Origin: Bacteroidales bacterium
GTDB taxonomy: Bacteria; Bacteroidota; Bacteroidia; Bacteroidales; GCA-2748055
Direction: 5' to 3'
NCBI GenBank assembly: GCA_023138875.1
Contig: JAGLOO010000011.1
Coordinates: 105,396 to 169,395, forward strand
Length of the DNA: 64,000 nucleotides
Part shown: positions 47,096 through 56,017 of the stretch, one piece after another
How the letters are laid out: each line of letters opens with the position of its first letter
Numbering within the stretch: the first letter of the stretch is position 1
The notes under the pieces: generated by a model
Told to the model about the DNA's origin: nothing
Seen by the model: the letters and a program-made list of their open reading frames with translations, nothing else
The model's database searches: none
Made by a program: the position numbers and the translations under genes

Positions 47096-47120
47096 AATTT
47101 GCAGATTTAAAGACCACATC

Positions 47121-47891
47121 ATGTATCCTGTTAGAGAGTGGAACAAGCCATCCTTCGGAATGGCTATTCTTTTATTGATATTCATCATGGTTTTCCTGCT
47201 TCCTTCCTGTAAAAAGGAGGAGGGGCTGGGTGGTACAGGGGCCATCTCAGGGACCATCATTGAACAGTTCTACAATGATGATTATTCCAGCCTGGTTTAT
47301 CAGAAAGCAGCGGTTGACGAAGAGGTTTTTATGATGTTTGGCGAGGATAAGAATCTGGGGGACCGTACATTCACCAGTATTACAGGCAATTTCAGATTTA
47401 ATTATCTCTTCCCGGGGCGATATTATATCTACTACCAGTCCCGGGATTCAACTTCGATCCTGGATGAGATACACGAAAAGCTTTACCTGGTGGATATGGA
47501 CAGGGGAGAGGAGGTGGACCTGGGGAACCTTGTGAAATTGAGTACACTTGATTACAATGATGGTGCGGCGATTATTAAAGGTGTGGTGAAGGTCATCAAA
47601 TATGTGGACGAATCCAGGTGGCCGAACCTGGTAATCGAATACATTGATTTTGCTCATGAGCATGAGGTTTATCTTAAATCGGGCAATCATACATTTTACG
47701 ATGAACGGATAAGAACCCAGCATGACGGATATTTCGAATTCAGCAATTTGATTCCGGGGGATTACCTGGTGTTCCTGTATTCGGATGATGTAACACGGGT
47801 AATCAAAAATGTAGTCCTGAAATTTGAAGTCACTATTTCGGAGTTTGACCAGGTGGTTGACCTTGGAGAGATAACCATTGAAAACCTATAA
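47121..47891 (+). CDS. Lipoprotein with carboxypeptidase-regulatory-like beta domains, function unknown
   Basis: A 256-residue lipoprotein (lipid cysteine after 'FLLPSC', near residue 30). Two stretches look like repeated carboxypeptidase-regulatory/transthyretin-like beta-sandwich domains: 'ITGNFRFNYLFPGRYYIYY' and 'HDGYFEFSNLIPGDYLVFL' both follow the pattern 'F-x-F-x-x-L-x-P-G-x-Y'. No enzyme residues are seen. It is the first gene of a plus-strand run leading to the VTC and DUF4956 genes, 14 bases before the next. A role in the cell envelope is likely; anything more is guesswork. Confidence 0.8.
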   Translation: MYPVREWNKPSFGMAILLLIFIMVFLLPSCKKEEGLGGTGAISGTIIEQFYNDDYSSLVYQKAAVDEEVFMMFGEDKNLGDRTFTSITGNFRFNYLFPGRYYIYYQSRDSTSILDEIHEKLYLVDMDRGEEVDLGNLVKLSTLDYNDGAAIIKGVVKVIKYVDESRWPNLVIEYIDFAHEHEVYLKSGNHTFYDERIRTQHDGYFEFSNLIPGDYLVFLYSDDVTRVIKNVVLKFEVTISEFDQVVDLGEITIENL

Positions 47892-47905
47892 GAATCACAG
47901 AAAAT

Positions 47906-48325
47906 ATGTTTGACAGGAAGATATTCACGCTAATGGTCCTTTTATTGTCCGTGGTAGTAGCAGGTTACGGTCAGAGTAAAAAGAACATTAGAGAGAAGGG
48001 AATTGTTTCGAAAACAGTCCATGAATATTTCATAGAGGAAGGGATGGATGAACCGGTTGTTGAATCAATAGAGCGATTCAATGAGGAAGGTGATGTGATC
48101 GAAATTCAGGAATTCAACAGGAAGGGAGAGGTCAGAAAGTGGGAAAAGTATATGTATAATGATGATGGAAAACTGGTGGAAGAGGTATTCCTTGATGCAA
48201 AGGGCAGGATCGACAGGACAGAAAAGAGTATTTATGAAGATAACCTGCGGGTAGAGAAACAATATTACAACAACAGGGGAAAACTCTACAAGAAGAAGAA
48301 ATACCTGTATGAGTATAGCCAGTAG
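47906..48325 (+). CDS. Small secreted protein with antitoxin/MORN-like Y-x-D-x-G-K repeats
   Basis: A 139-residue secreted protein with a signal peptide ending 'VVAGYGQ'. The body consists of short repeats of the type 'Y-x-x-D/N-G-K-L-x-x-E' ('MYNDDGKLVEEVF', 'YYNNRGKLYKKKKYLY'), as in YwqK/MORN-like and RHS-like beta repeats. Very rich in Lys and Glu. Its end overlaps the VTC gene start by 17 bases, so it belongs to that operon. No function known. Confidence 0.78.
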   Translation: MFDRKIFTLMVLLLSVVVAGYGQSKKNIREKGIVSKTVHEYFIEEGMDEPVVESIERFNEEGDVIEIQEFNRKGEVRKWEKYMYNDDGKLVEEVFLDAKGRIDRTEKSIYEDNLRVEKQYYNNRGKLYKKKKYLYEYSQ

Positions 48326-49097
48326 CATAAATAGCAGCCTGTCAGGTTTCAAAAGCATCACCCTGGAAGAGGTGCAGCGGGCAAGTCTGATGAGGAGAAA
48401 AGACAGTAAGTATATATATAGTTATATCCATGTTCCCGGTATCCTGTCGTCGCTGAAAAAGGAGTACAGGGTACTGGAGATTGATGGCCGGCGTTCGCAC
48501 AATTATCAGACCTATTATTATGATACCCTGGGCCTTGATATGTACCATATGCACCACAGAGGCAGGGTAAACCGGCATAAAATCAGGTTCAGGAAATATA
48601 AATCCACCGATGCGGTTTTCCTGGAAGTAAAGAAAAAAGATGCCAAGGGGGTTACCATTAAGAACCGCATGCAGACGATGAGTAATGTAGCGTCCATAAT
48701 GAGTAAAGAAGAGGAGTTTCTTGCTTACTATACTCCCTACGAAAATGAAAAAATGCGGCCTGTACTGGAAAACAGCTTCAACAGGATCACCCTGGTTAAC
48801 CAGAACCAGGCCGAAAGGATCACCATCGATTACCAACTCTGGTTTTCCAGTCAGGTTTCAGAGGAAAGCCTGGAATTGCCTGGAATTTCAATAGCAGAGA
48901 TTAAATTCGAGAACCATCTTTCCGGTTCCCCGTTTCATGCAGCAATGCGTCAAAATCACATCATCCCCCGGCGATTCAGCAAGTATTGCATTGGGATGGC
49001 TATGCTCAACCCGGAATTGAAGCAAAACCTGTTTAAAGAGAAGGTCCGCCGGGTATATCAAATAAATAACCACTATTTGCAATCCATAAAAAACTAA
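48309..49097 (+). CDS. VTC-domain protein (polyphosphate polymerase-like)
   Basis: A 262-residue soluble protein with the VTC (triphosphate tunnel metalloenzyme-type) domain. The expected basic and acidic residues lining the tunnel are visible: 'RRKDSKYIYS' (K34), 'NRHKIRFRKY' (R93, R95), 'VFLEVKKKDAKG' (E106, K108) and 'SIAEIKFEN' (E197, K199). In yeast, Vtc4 uses this domain to make polyphosphate from ATP; bacterial versions are mostly uncharacterised. It has no SPX domain or membrane helices of its own. It overlaps the upstream gene and is followed after 4 bases by the DUF4956 membrane protein, its usual partner. Confidence 0.88.
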   Translation: MSIASSINSSLSGFKSITLEEVQRASLMRRKDSKYIYSYIHVPGILSSLKKEYRVLEIDGRRSHNYQTYYYDTLGLDMYHMHHRGRVNRHKIRFRKYKSTDAVFLEVKKKDAKGVTIKNRMQTMSNVASIMSKEEEFLAYYTPYENEKMRPVLENSFNRITLVNQNQAERITIDYQLWFSSQVSEESLELPGISIAEIKFENHLSGSPFHAAMRQNHIIPRRFSKYCIGMAMLNPELKQNLFKEKVRRVYQINNHYLQSIKN

Positions 49098-49101
49098 TGC
49101 C

Positions 49102-49770
49102 ATGCCGGAATTTCTGAATATTGAGTTGATGAACTGGGAAGATTTTCTCGACCTGGTTATCAGGACGGTCTTTAATCTATTGGTGGTCTTAATCATGGTA
49201 CGGTACCTTTATTACAAAACAACTCCCCGGAAGGACTACCTGTTTACCTATATATTGATCAGTCTGGTGGTTTTCTTTATGGTCTTTCTCCTGGAGAACA
49301 TCAAGATCGAACTTGGATTTGCCCTGGGACTTTTCGCAATCTTTGGCATCATCCGGTACCGGACAAGGCAGATCCCCATCCGGGAGATGACGTATTTGTT
49401 CCTGGTGATCGGGATCTCTGTAATCAATGCGCTGTCAAACAGGAAAGTAAGTTATGCAGAGTTACTTCTCACCAATGCAGTGTTATTATTTGTCACCTAC
49501 CTTCTGGAGAAGGTATTCCTGCTGAAGCACGAAACGAAGAAAGTGATCAATTATGAAAACGTTGATTTGATAAAGCCCGACAGAAGAGCAGAGTTAACAC
49601 GGGATCTTGAAGAACGCACGGGGCTTACTATCAATAGGTTAGATATAGGACGAATCGATTACCTGAGGGATTCTGCCAGGATCATTATTTATTACTTCGA
49701 GGATGATAACTGGTTGAATGATGGTGATGATGTCCTGCAAATGCCAGGGAATGACAACGATGACGATTAG
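49102..49770 (+). CDS. DUF4956 membrane protein
   Basis: A 222-residue protein with four N-terminal transmembrane helices ('LVIRTVFNLLVVLIMVRYLYY', 'YLFTYILISLVVFFMVFLL', 'IELGFALGLFAIFGIIRYR', 'TYLFLVIGISVINAL' plus a probable fifth) and a cytoplasmic C-terminal alpha/beta domain ('LTRDLEERTGLTINRLDIG'). 'GLFAIFGIIRYRTRQIPIREMTYLF' is the DUF4956 core. The family occurs next to VTC-domain and CotH-kinase genes in many bacteria. The C-terminus is acidic (DNDDD). Its stop lies 11 bases inside the next gene. Confidence 0.9.
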   Translation: MPEFLNIELMNWEDFLDLVIRTVFNLLVVLIMVRYLYYKTTPRKDYLFTYILISLVVFFMVFLLENIKIELGFALGLFAIFGIIRYRTRQIPIREMTYLFLVIGISVINALSNRKVSYAELLLTNAVLLFVTYLLEKVFLLKHETKKVINYENVDLIKPDRRAELTRDLEERTGLTINRLDIGRIDYLRDSARIIIYYFEDDNWLNDGDDVLQMPGNDNDDD

Positions 49771-50440
49771 AAGATATTCCCTGTTTTTATCCATCCTTAT
49801 TCTGTTTACAACCGGAGAGTTGATCGGACAGCGGAAAGATTTTAGTTCATGGTACGAGTTTGAAATTGATAAAGGATTGAACAACGGAGTTGATCTTTCT
49901 TTAGAAGTCGAACAGCGATTTAAAAACAACAGTCTGAAATATGACCGCACTCAACTCACGTTGGCGGGCGAATACGATATAACCGATTATTTCAGTACTG
50001 CTGTCGGTTTTAGGGCATTGCTCACCACCAACCGGGAATTGCAGTTACAGAGAAGGTACAGGATGCATGTGGATGCAACAGGGAGTCACTCTATATCCGG
50101 ATTTGATCTCTCACTGCGACTGAGATTGCAGTATGGTTTTGATGACCAGGTTTTCGTTGGATATTTCAGAGACAACAACCTGGTGAACCGGAACAGGTTA
50201 AAGATTGAACACCATCTATTCGGATCCAGACTGGGATTTTTCGCAACCATAGAAAGCTGGCATATGTTCATCGGTGATCCCGGCCGTCTGTTTTACAAGA
50301 TGCGGTATTCAGCAGGGGCGCAGTATACCTTGAATTTCCGGTCCGAGTTCAGTCTCAGGTATATCCTGGAGGATGAATTCAATGTGGTTAATCCACTTCA
50401 GTCCCACATCCTTGTATTAGGCTATTCTCACAGTCTTTAA
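49760..50440 (+). CDS. DUF2490-type outer-membrane beta-barrel protein
   Basis: A 226-residue secreted beta-barrel protein. I start at MTIRRYSLFLS (49760), which gives a signal peptide ending 'ELIGQ' and overlaps DUF4956 by 11 bases; the track's earlier start is within that gene. The pattern 'FSSWYEFEIDKGLNNGVDLSLEVEQRF' and later alternating aromatic strands, ending 'LVLGYSHSL', fit DUF2490 (small outer-membrane barrels). Last plus-strand gene of the VTC/DUF4956 operon; its stop is 6 bases from the stop of the convergent CotH gene. Confidence 0.8.
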   Translation: MTIRRYSLFLSILILFTTGELIGQRKDFSSWYEFEIDKGLNNGVDLSLEVEQRFKNNSLKYDRTQLTLAGEYDITDYFSTAVGFRALLTTNRELQLQRRYRMHVDATGSHSISGFDLSLRLRLQYGFDDQVFVGYFRDNNLVNRNRLKIEHHLFGSRLGFFATIESWHMFIGDPGRLFYKMRYSAGAQYTLNFRSEFSLRYILEDEFNVVNPLQSHILVLGYSHSL

Positions 50441-50446
50441 CAGGAG

Positions 50447-52657
50447 CTATTGCTTGATCAATTTACACACCTCCCTTATTTTCAGCCCATCGGAAATCTC
50501 AAGGGTGTACATTCCATCGGGCAGATAAGACAGGTTTGGAAGTTCAAAGCTGAATTCATATTCTGTTAATCCAATGTTTGACTGGAACACCATTCTCCCG
50601 TTCATGTCATACAAACAGATGCGTACCTTTGAGGAGGAGCTGTGGGGCAGGGAGACAAAGGTGCGGGACAGGTCTGAAGGGTTTGGATACACCCTCACTG
50701 TTTCCGGTTTCGGTATCACCAGGTCCCGGGCTAAACTTACCGGGATGCATAAGCCTCCCCATTTATCATCCATCCAACCAAGACGGTCATTGATCCAGGA
50801 TCGGAGATACAACATTTCTGCGCCATAGCTGTGAGCCACATAACTGTTGGGCCAGACATACATCCCAAAAATCGGCCATCGCCGAAAGTTCCTCCCAATG
50901 GCATCATCGAGTTCCGTCAGGAAGCTATCTATCAGTGTGGAGACTTCCAGGGGATCAAGAACGGTACCAGACAGTTCATCCCACCGGCAATACAGCTGGT
51001 TTCGGAACCATGGGTCCTGCATTGCCCTTGCCCACCAGTAGATGGTATTGGAAAGGGTGTAAGTCCAGTTTTTGGTGAGGTGGACATCCTCGGTATAGTC
51101 ATTGTTCCCGTAGGTGAGGTTGTAGTCCCACGGCGGACCGTTTACCAGTTTGCCTCCATTGGTATCTTTTTGCTTGTAGAAGTAGTGACTGAGCCTGAAT
51201 CCGTCCACATCCTTGGCAAATTCATTGAGTATCATCAGGTCAATGAATGATGGGATATCCAGGTAAGAGCGGTAGCCACTCACTGGGTCTTTAAAGTTCG
51301 GGGAGACCAGCGCCTGTTCAAATTTCAGAAGGTGTCCCCTGATGTAATTTCTCTGATCAACAGTGAGTTCATCGTATTCAGGATCGAAATACTGATAGGT
51401 GATGCGCCCATAACCTGATATGGGCGGCTGTACAGGCGATTCCCAGTAATGGATGGGATCCATTCCAGAGGTTTTGTCGACCCGCATCAAATACCCCCCC
51501 GATATATCAACAGCCGTTGTGTCCTTCGGGGTGAGTTTTGCCATATCCACCCGGTTCTTATCCCGCTTGATCTTTTCCGTGAGCACGTAGAGCCCTTTGT
51601 AACCATCGTTGATCACCAGTTCTATAAGCCTGGTCCGTGGTGCGTAGTGACCAAATTTTTCAAAGAGGCGGTAGGTGATGACATTCCTGATGAGGCTCTT
51701 ATCTCCGTAGGGACCGTACAGTACAAAGTCGTTTTCCTCTGGCAGGTCCAGCAGGGAAACATTGTTGTTGGTACCGCTGTCGGTCTGGGTCTCGATGCTA
51801 AAGGATTTCTTGGGGTATAGCCATAGTGACGACTCACCTCTCAGTTCGATGGATATCTGTCCGTCGTATTCGTTAAAAGGATCCTCTATTGAATTATACC
51901 TTCCATAGTCTTTGTAAATCAATCCCATCCGGGCCGTGATCCGGGGTTCATTTGGAATTACCTGCCCGTCAGTATCTATCACCATCAGAGGGAGGAGGGT
52001 GCTGTCTTCATGGAAAGGGAGATAAAACCATGAGGGCGTTTCATGGAAATAGTGATCTTCCGTGTGAATCCCTGCATGCAGAAAAATATTGCTGGAAAGA
52101 TCGGAAGAGCCTTCGGATATGTTGTGAACCTCTATGGCCAGCACATTATCGCCTGCAACCAGTTCCTCCTGTATGATCTCATTAATCCCAATCCTTAACG
52201 GATCCATTCCCTGGTATAGGCTGGCCTCATGGTGACCTTCGGCCGACTGATACCACAGGGTTGTGCTGCCCTTCGCTCGCATATTGTACCTGCCCAGTTC
52301 AGTACCATTCAGGTAAGCCACGAAGCCATCGTCAAAATCCACATCCAGGATAAGTTCGGCGATCACTCCGGGATCGGTTATCTCAAAATGGTACCTGCAA
52401 TATACTGAGATGGCCGGGTCAATGATTGTAAGATCATCACCATCACCATACCCCACACCCCCCTGTCCGCTGTCCCAGGTTGAGTCATCATACCCCCTGT
52501 TGATCCATGCAGGGTCCACCGGGGCGCCCGGGATAAGGTAGCGGCAAGTACTACCCACCCTCACAATGGATTCCCAGTGATCGATATCTCCTCCCATCAA
52601 CTGGAGAGGAAGAACAGAAAGCATTAGAACCGTCACATATTTCAGAACTGTTCTCAT
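50447..52657 (-). CDS. Secreted CotH-kinase-family protein with N-terminal beta-sandwich and T9SS tail
   Basis: A 736-residue secreted protein. A signal peptide is followed by a galactose-binding-like or jelly-roll domain (about 30-200; 'YCRYHFEITDPGVIAELIL', 'GNLAIEVHNISEGS'-like region). The CotH domain spans about 265-560 ('GESSLWLYPKKSFSIETQ', 'YGDKSLIRNVITYRLFEKFG', 'INDGYKGLYVLTEKIKRDKN', 'PPWDYNLTYGNNDY'). CotH proteins are atypical protein kinases known from spore coats. A T9SS type A tail ends the protein ('VRVYPNPSDLSRTFVSL'). It would work outside the cell, where ATP is scarce, so its true activity is open. Convergent with the VTC/DUF4956 operon. Confidence 0.88.
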   Translation of the reverse strand: MRTVLKYVTVLMLSVLPLQLMGGDIDHWESIVRVGSTCRYLIPGAPVDPAWINRGYDDSTWDSGQGGVGYGDGDDLTIIDPAISVYCRYHFEITDPGVIAELILDVDFDDGFVAYLNGTELGRYNMRAKGSTTLWYQSAEGHHEASLYQGMDPLRIGINEIIQEELVAGDNVLAIEVHNISEGSSDLSSNIFLHAGIHTEDHYFHETPSWFYLPFHEDSTLLPLMVIDTDGQVIPNEPRITARMGLIYKDYGRYNSIEDPFNEYDGQISIELRGESSLWLYPKKSFSIETQTDSGTNNNVSLLDLPEENDFVLYGPYGDKSLIRNVITYRLFEKFGHYAPRTRLIELVINDGYKGLYVLTEKIKRDKNRVDMAKLTPKDTTAVDISGGYLMRVDKTSGMDPIHYWESPVQPPISGYGRITYQYFDPEYDELTVDQRNYIRGHLLKFEQALVSPNFKDPVSGYRSYLDIPSFIDLMILNEFAKDVDGFRLSHYFYKQKDTNGGKLVNGPPWDYNLTYGNNDYTEDVHLTKNWTYTLSNTIYWWARAMQDPWFRNQLYCRWDELSGTVLDPLEVSTLIDSFLTELDDAIGRNFRRWPIFGMYVWPNSYVAHSYGAEMLYLRSWINDRLGWMDDKWGGLCIPVSLARDLVIPKPETVRVYPNPSDLSRTFVSLPHSSSSKVRICLYDMNGRMVFQSNIGLTEYEFSFELPNLSYLPDGMYTLEISDGLKIREVCKLIKQ

Positions 52658-52701
52658 TTATATGGGCAATTGGTTTTGGAACATTCTGCTATGAATAAGG
52701 A

Positions 52702-52732
52702 CAAAGATAATCTTCGAAGGGTTGTAATCACA
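52702..52732 (-). promoter_or_regulatory. Probable promoter of the CotH-kinase gene
   Basis: On the minus strand TGTG, 19 bases, TATCTTTG: the -7 box is a full match to TAnnTTTG and the -33 box has one mismatch to TTTG, at the standard spacing. It lies 45-75 bases upstream of the start at 52657 in the gap shared with the Crp/Fnr gene. Confidence 0.5.
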
Positions 52733-52770
52733 GAAAGGAATGAAAACTTTTTTTATGAAACCGGGTTATT

Positions 52771-53469
52771 ATGAATGTAATGGAAAAGGTTTCAGAGGAT
52801 ATTTTATCTATACTAACAGAATGTTCGCTATTCAATGGATTGAACCAGGATGAACTTTCAGAGATCCTCTCCGGGATTTCTAACCAGGTAAGGACCTATG
52901 CAAAGGGCGATCTGATTGCTTTGGCAGGTGATGAAGTTTTTTTTCTGCATATCATATTCAGGGGGAGCGTCAGAGGAGAGATGGTGGATTTCGCCGGCAA
53001 GGTCATTAAGATCGAGGATATTATTCCGCCTCGTCCACTGGCTCCTGCCTTCGTATTTGGGAAGCAGAACAGATACCCGGTGAATATCATAGCCAATGAC
53101 CATGTGGAAATCATATCAATCCCCAGGGACTCTTTCCTGATGATGATGCAGAGCAGTGAGTTGATTCTAAGGAACTTTGTGGACAATGTATCGAGCCGGG
53201 GGCAGTTTCTCTCCAATAAAATCAAATTTCTCTCTTTCTCGACCATTAAAGGGAAGCTGGCCCAGTACCTCCTGGACCTCTCCGGGAAAGTAGATTCTGA
53301 CCGGCTGACCCTGCCGTTTTCTCAGTCCCAGCTGTCGGAGCTATTTGGTGTCACGCGCCCTTCTGTAGGTCGTGCCATCAGTGAAATGAACCAGGACGGG
53401 ATCATCAGGAGTGAAGGGAAAGAGGTGATTCTGCTTGATAAATCAAGACTCTCAGCATTGTTAAAGTAG
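52771..53469 (+). CDS. Crp/Fnr-family transcriptional regulator
   Basis: A 232-residue regulator. An N-terminal cyclic-nucleotide-binding-like beta-roll (about 20-140; 'CSLFNGLNQDELSEIL', 'GDLIALAGDEVFFLHIIFRG') joins a long dimerisation helix and a winged-helix domain with 'FSQSQLSELFGVTRPSVGRAISEMN' (about 180-205). The cysteine set of Fe-S-binding FNR is missing, so it is not an FNR oxygen sensor of that kind; heme or other effectors are possible. It faces hypE and is near the hyp genes and the Fe-S operon, which are plausible targets. Divergent from the CotH gene. Confidence 0.93.
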   Translation: MNVMEKVSEDILSILTECSLFNGLNQDELSEILSGISNQVRTYAKGDLIALAGDEVFFLHIIFRGSVRGEMVDFAGKVIKIEDIIPPRPLAPAFVFGKQNRYPVNIIANDHVEIISIPRDSFLMMMQSSELILRNFVDNVSSRGQFLSNKIKFLSFSTIKGKLAQYLLDLSGKVDSDRLTLPFSQSQLSELFGVTRPSVGRAISEMNQDGIIRSEGKEVILLDKSRLSALLK

Positions 53470-53474
53470 GTAAT

Positions 53475-53513
53475 AATAAGAGGACTTTTGACAGCCTTTA
53501 AAACTCCTTTATT
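53475..53513. terminator. Probable bidirectional terminator between crp/fnr-type gene and hypE
   Basis: An imperfect AT-rich inverted repeat (AATAAGAGGACTTTT ... AAAACTCCTTTATT) lies in the 68-base convergent gap, 5 bases past the stop of the regulator. Arms carry A and T runs on both strands, as in a two-way terminator. The pairing has a few mismatches. Confidence 0.4.
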
Positions 53514-53537
53514 CCAAAGGTGCTGTCCACTGTTCCT

Positions 53538-54593
53538 TTAGCAAATTCTGGGTAATTGCTCCCCCGAGATCATGTCAATAATGCGGGTGGTGCCAATGGT
53601 CGTTTCCAGATGAAGGATACCCGGATGTGTGGCTGTAACCCTGCCAATGATGCGGCTTTCCCGTCCCTCATCGTGCGACCGCATGATGGCCAGCACCTCC
53701 CCGGCATGTTCTTCCGGCAGGATCACCAGGATCTTTCCTTCATTGGCAATGTAAAGCGGATCAAATCCCATGAGCTCGCAGGCACCGCGAACACCGTTGT
53801 TTACGGGAAGGACATTTTCAAAAAGGGTTATCCCGGTACCGGAAGATTGACAGATCTCATTCAGGGCACTGGCCAGTCCACCTCGTGTCGGATCCCTCAA
53901 TACATGAATGTCAGGTTGTCTTTTAAATACCTCCTGCATCATGCCATTCAACGGCATGGTGTCGCTCTCAACCGGAGAATCAAGGGCCAGTCCTTCACGG
54001 GTCAACATGATGGAGATCCCATGATCTCCTATTGTCCCGTTGATGATCACCACATCACCTTCTTTGCACCGGATTGGTGCAATATTCAGTCCTGGAAGAA
54101 CCTGCCCAATTCCTGTTGTATTGATAAAGATCCGGTCCCCTTTGCCCTTTTCCACCACTTTGGTGTCGCCGGTAACAATTTTCACACCTGCTGTAAGGGC
54201 TGCATTCCCGATGGATTGGACAACTTTCCACAGTTCCTCCAGGAGGAATCCCTCTTCCAGGATGAAGGCCAGTGAAATGTATAAGGGTTTTGCCCCACAA
54301 CAAACCAGGTCATTGACTGTTCCGTTGATGGCAAGATCGCCAATATCACCTCCCGGGAAAAAGATAGGATTCACCACGAAAGAATCGGTTGTAAAAGCCA
54401 ACTGTCCTTTGATTGCCGGAAGGAACGCTCCGTCATGACCCTGCATCAGAAATTCGTTTCCCAGTCCGGTATAGAACATTTTCTCGATCAGCTGGTTCGT
54501 CAGTTTCCCCCCTCCACCATGGGCCATCAGGATGTGTTCATGTTCTGACTTTGGAATGGGACACTGGAGACTGTATGTACCTGTTCGGGCCAT
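53538..54593 (-). CDS. hypE: Hydrogenase maturation protein HypE
   Basis: A 351-residue HypE. It activates the carbamoyl group on its C-terminal cysteine, carried over from HypF, by dehydration to a thiocyanate that supplies the CN ligands of the [NiFe] site. The C-terminus ends 'GEQLPRIC', with the essential terminal cysteine. N-terminal motif 'ILMAHGGGGKLTNQLIEKMF' and 'VLRDPTRGGLASALNEI' are standard. I start at MARTGTYSLQ (54593), 4 bases after the hypD stop; the track's longer start lies within hypD. Last gene of the minus-strand hypCDE operon. Confidence 0.96.
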   Translation of the reverse strand: MARTGTYSLQCPIPKSEHEHILMAHGGGGKLTNQLIEKMFYTGLGNEFLMQGHDGAFLPAIKGQLAFTTDSFVVNPIFFPGGDIGDLAINGTVNDLVCCGAKPLYISLAFILEEGFLLEELWKVVQSIGNAALTAGVKIVTGDTKVVEKGKGDRIFINTTGIGQVLPGLNIAPIRCKEGDVVIINGTIGDHGISIMLTREGLALDSPVESDTMPLNGMMQEVFKRQPDIHVLRDPTRGGLASALNEICQSSGTGITLFENVLPVNNGVRGACELMGFDPLYIANEGKILVILPEEHAGEVLAIMRSHDEGRESRIIGRVTATHPGILHLETTIGTTRIIDMISGEQLPRIC

Positions 54594-54597
54594 GGGG

Positions 54598-55704
54598 TCA
54601 ATTTCTTTGGTTGGGGATTGCTGCCCTGTTGTACCTGTAATAAGCTGCACACGCACCTTCCGATGAAACCATGGGGGCTCCCAGCGGCTTCTCCGGTGTG
54701 CATGAGGAGCCAAACGACATGCAATCAGAAGGCTTTTTTTGTCCGGTCAGGATGGCACCGGCGATGCACGATCCGGATTCCTCTGATTCCATGTGCTGGA
54801 GATTAAACCTTAATACTGCATCAAATTTCCGGTACCCGTCAGCCAGGCGAAATCCACTGATGGGAATGGTCCCGATACCCCTCCAGTTCCTGTCGGTGGG
54901 TTCAAACACCTCGCCAAGGATTTTCTGTGCGGCTCTATTCCCCTCGGCCCTTACTGAGCGGGGATAAGCATTTTCAACCCCGTATCGTTGCTGCTCCAGC
55001 ATCTGCAGGGTCCTGTATATTCCCAGCAGGATATCCACCGGTTCGAACCCGGTCACCACGATGGGCACCTTGTATTTCTCTGCTACGGGAATATATTCAT
55101 AAGTACCCATAACGGTGCATACATGTCCGGCAGCAAGGAAACCGTCAATCCGGTTATCCTCGGAACTAAGCAGTGCTTCAATGGCCGGTGGAACGAGAAC
55201 ATGCGAAATAAGTACAGAGAAATTTTCCAGGTTGCGTTTCCGGGCTTCTTTAATGGCCATGGCCACAGCGGGGGCAGTAGTTTCAAATCCCACAGCAAAG
55301 AATACCACCTGCTTTCCCGGATTCCCGGCAGCAATATCAAGGACGTCCAATGGGGAATAGACCATCCGGATGTCTCCTCCCAGGGCCTTAACCCTGAGGA
55401 GATCTGTATGTGATCCCGGAACCCTTAACATGTCACCAAAGGATGTGAGGATCACTTCAGGATATTCACCCAACGCTATCGCCCTGTCGATCATTTCAAC
55501 CGGTGTGACACAGACCGGACAGCCCGGGCCATGGATCAGGGTGATCTCCGATGGGAGAATCTGCATCAGGCCATATTTCATAATGGAATGGGTCTGACCA
55601 CCGCAGATCTCCATGATGGTCCATTTCCTGGTCACCTCTTTCCTGATCTTCCGGGAAAGGTTGTTCACCAGGTCCCTGTTCCTGTATTCATCAATATGCT
55701 TCAT
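54598..55704 (-). CDS. hypD: Hydrogenase maturation protein HypD
   Basis: A 368-residue HypD, the Fe-S scaffold that with HypC assembles the Fe(CN)2CO unit. Conserved motifs are '[16 protein letters not shown]', '[18 protein letters not shown]', '[16 protein letters not shown]', '[13 protein letters not shown]' and the cluster cysteines in the C-terminal part ('[19 protein letters not shown]'). I start at MKHIDEYRN (55704), which overlaps hypC by 14 bases; the track's earlier start is in hypC. Lies between hypC and hypE with no gaps. Confidence 0.97.
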   Translation of the reverse strand: MKHIDEYRNRDLVNNLSRKIRKEVTRKWTIMEICGGQTHSIMKYGLMQILPSEITLIHGPGCPVCVTPVEMIDRAIALGEYPEVILTSFGDMLRVPGSHTDLLRVKALGGDIRMVYSPLDVLDIAAGNPGKQVVFFAVGFETTAPAVAMAIKEARKRNLENFSVLISHVLVPPAIEALLSSEDNRIDGFLAAGHVCTVMGTYEYIPVAEKYKVPIVVTGFEPVDILLGIYRTLQMLEQQRYGVENAYPRSVRAEGNRAAQKILGEVFEPTDRNWRGIGTIPISGFRLADGYRKFDAVLRFNLQHMESEESGSCIAGAILTGQKKPSDCMSFGSSCTPEKPLGAPMVSSEGACAAYYRYNRAAIPNQRN

Positions 55705-55933
55705 CTGTTTCCCCCATCTCGCGAAGCGCATTCAGGGTATACTCTGCGTCTTTCTCATCTACCTTACTGAGCGCAGTACCCACATGGGCCATGATATAAT
55801 CGCCCACCTTCACATCGTCCAGCCATTGAATGGAAATATCCCTGACAGCCTCTCCGAACTGAACCCTGGCCATCTTTATATCGGGATTACTTGTATCGAT
55901 GGATAGAATTCTACCCGGTACTGCCAAACACAT
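55691..55933 (-). CDS. hypC: Hydrogenase maturation chaperone HypC
   Basis: An 80-residue HypC/HupF chaperone. It starts with the invariant 'MCLAVPGRI', whose Cys2 binds iron and the hydrogenase large-subunit precursor. It then has '[19 protein letters not shown]', the family's other signature. It is the first gene of hypCDE and diverges from hypF across 84 bases. Confidence 0.97.
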   Translation of the reverse strand: MCLAVPGRILSIDTSNPDIKMARVQFGEAVRDISIQWLDDVKVGDYIMAHVGTALSKVDEKDAEYTLNALREMGETDEAY

Positions 55934-55943
55934 AAAATCCTCC

Positions 55944-55976
55944 TATTTGACTTTAAATATATGTCAAATAATCTTG
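55944..55976 (+). promoter_or_regulatory. Promoter of hypFAB with overlapping palindrome
   Basis: TTTG at 55946-55949, then 19 bases, then TAATCTTG at 55969-55976: a full -33 match and a one-mismatch -7 match with ideal spacing, in front of hypF. Around it is an 8-bp perfect inverted repeat, TATTTGAC-N11-GTCAAATA (55944-55970), covering the promoter. It is well placed for a regulator that controls hypFAB and perhaps also hypCDE. Confidence 0.5.
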
Positions 55977-56017
55977 CGGGTCAAAGTATTGATATTTCTT
56001 TTTAAATTACATGGGTA

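Noticed and set aside
53556-54275. 239-residue plus-strand ORF
   Set aside because: Lies wholly inside hypE on the other strand and has no recognisable protein content.
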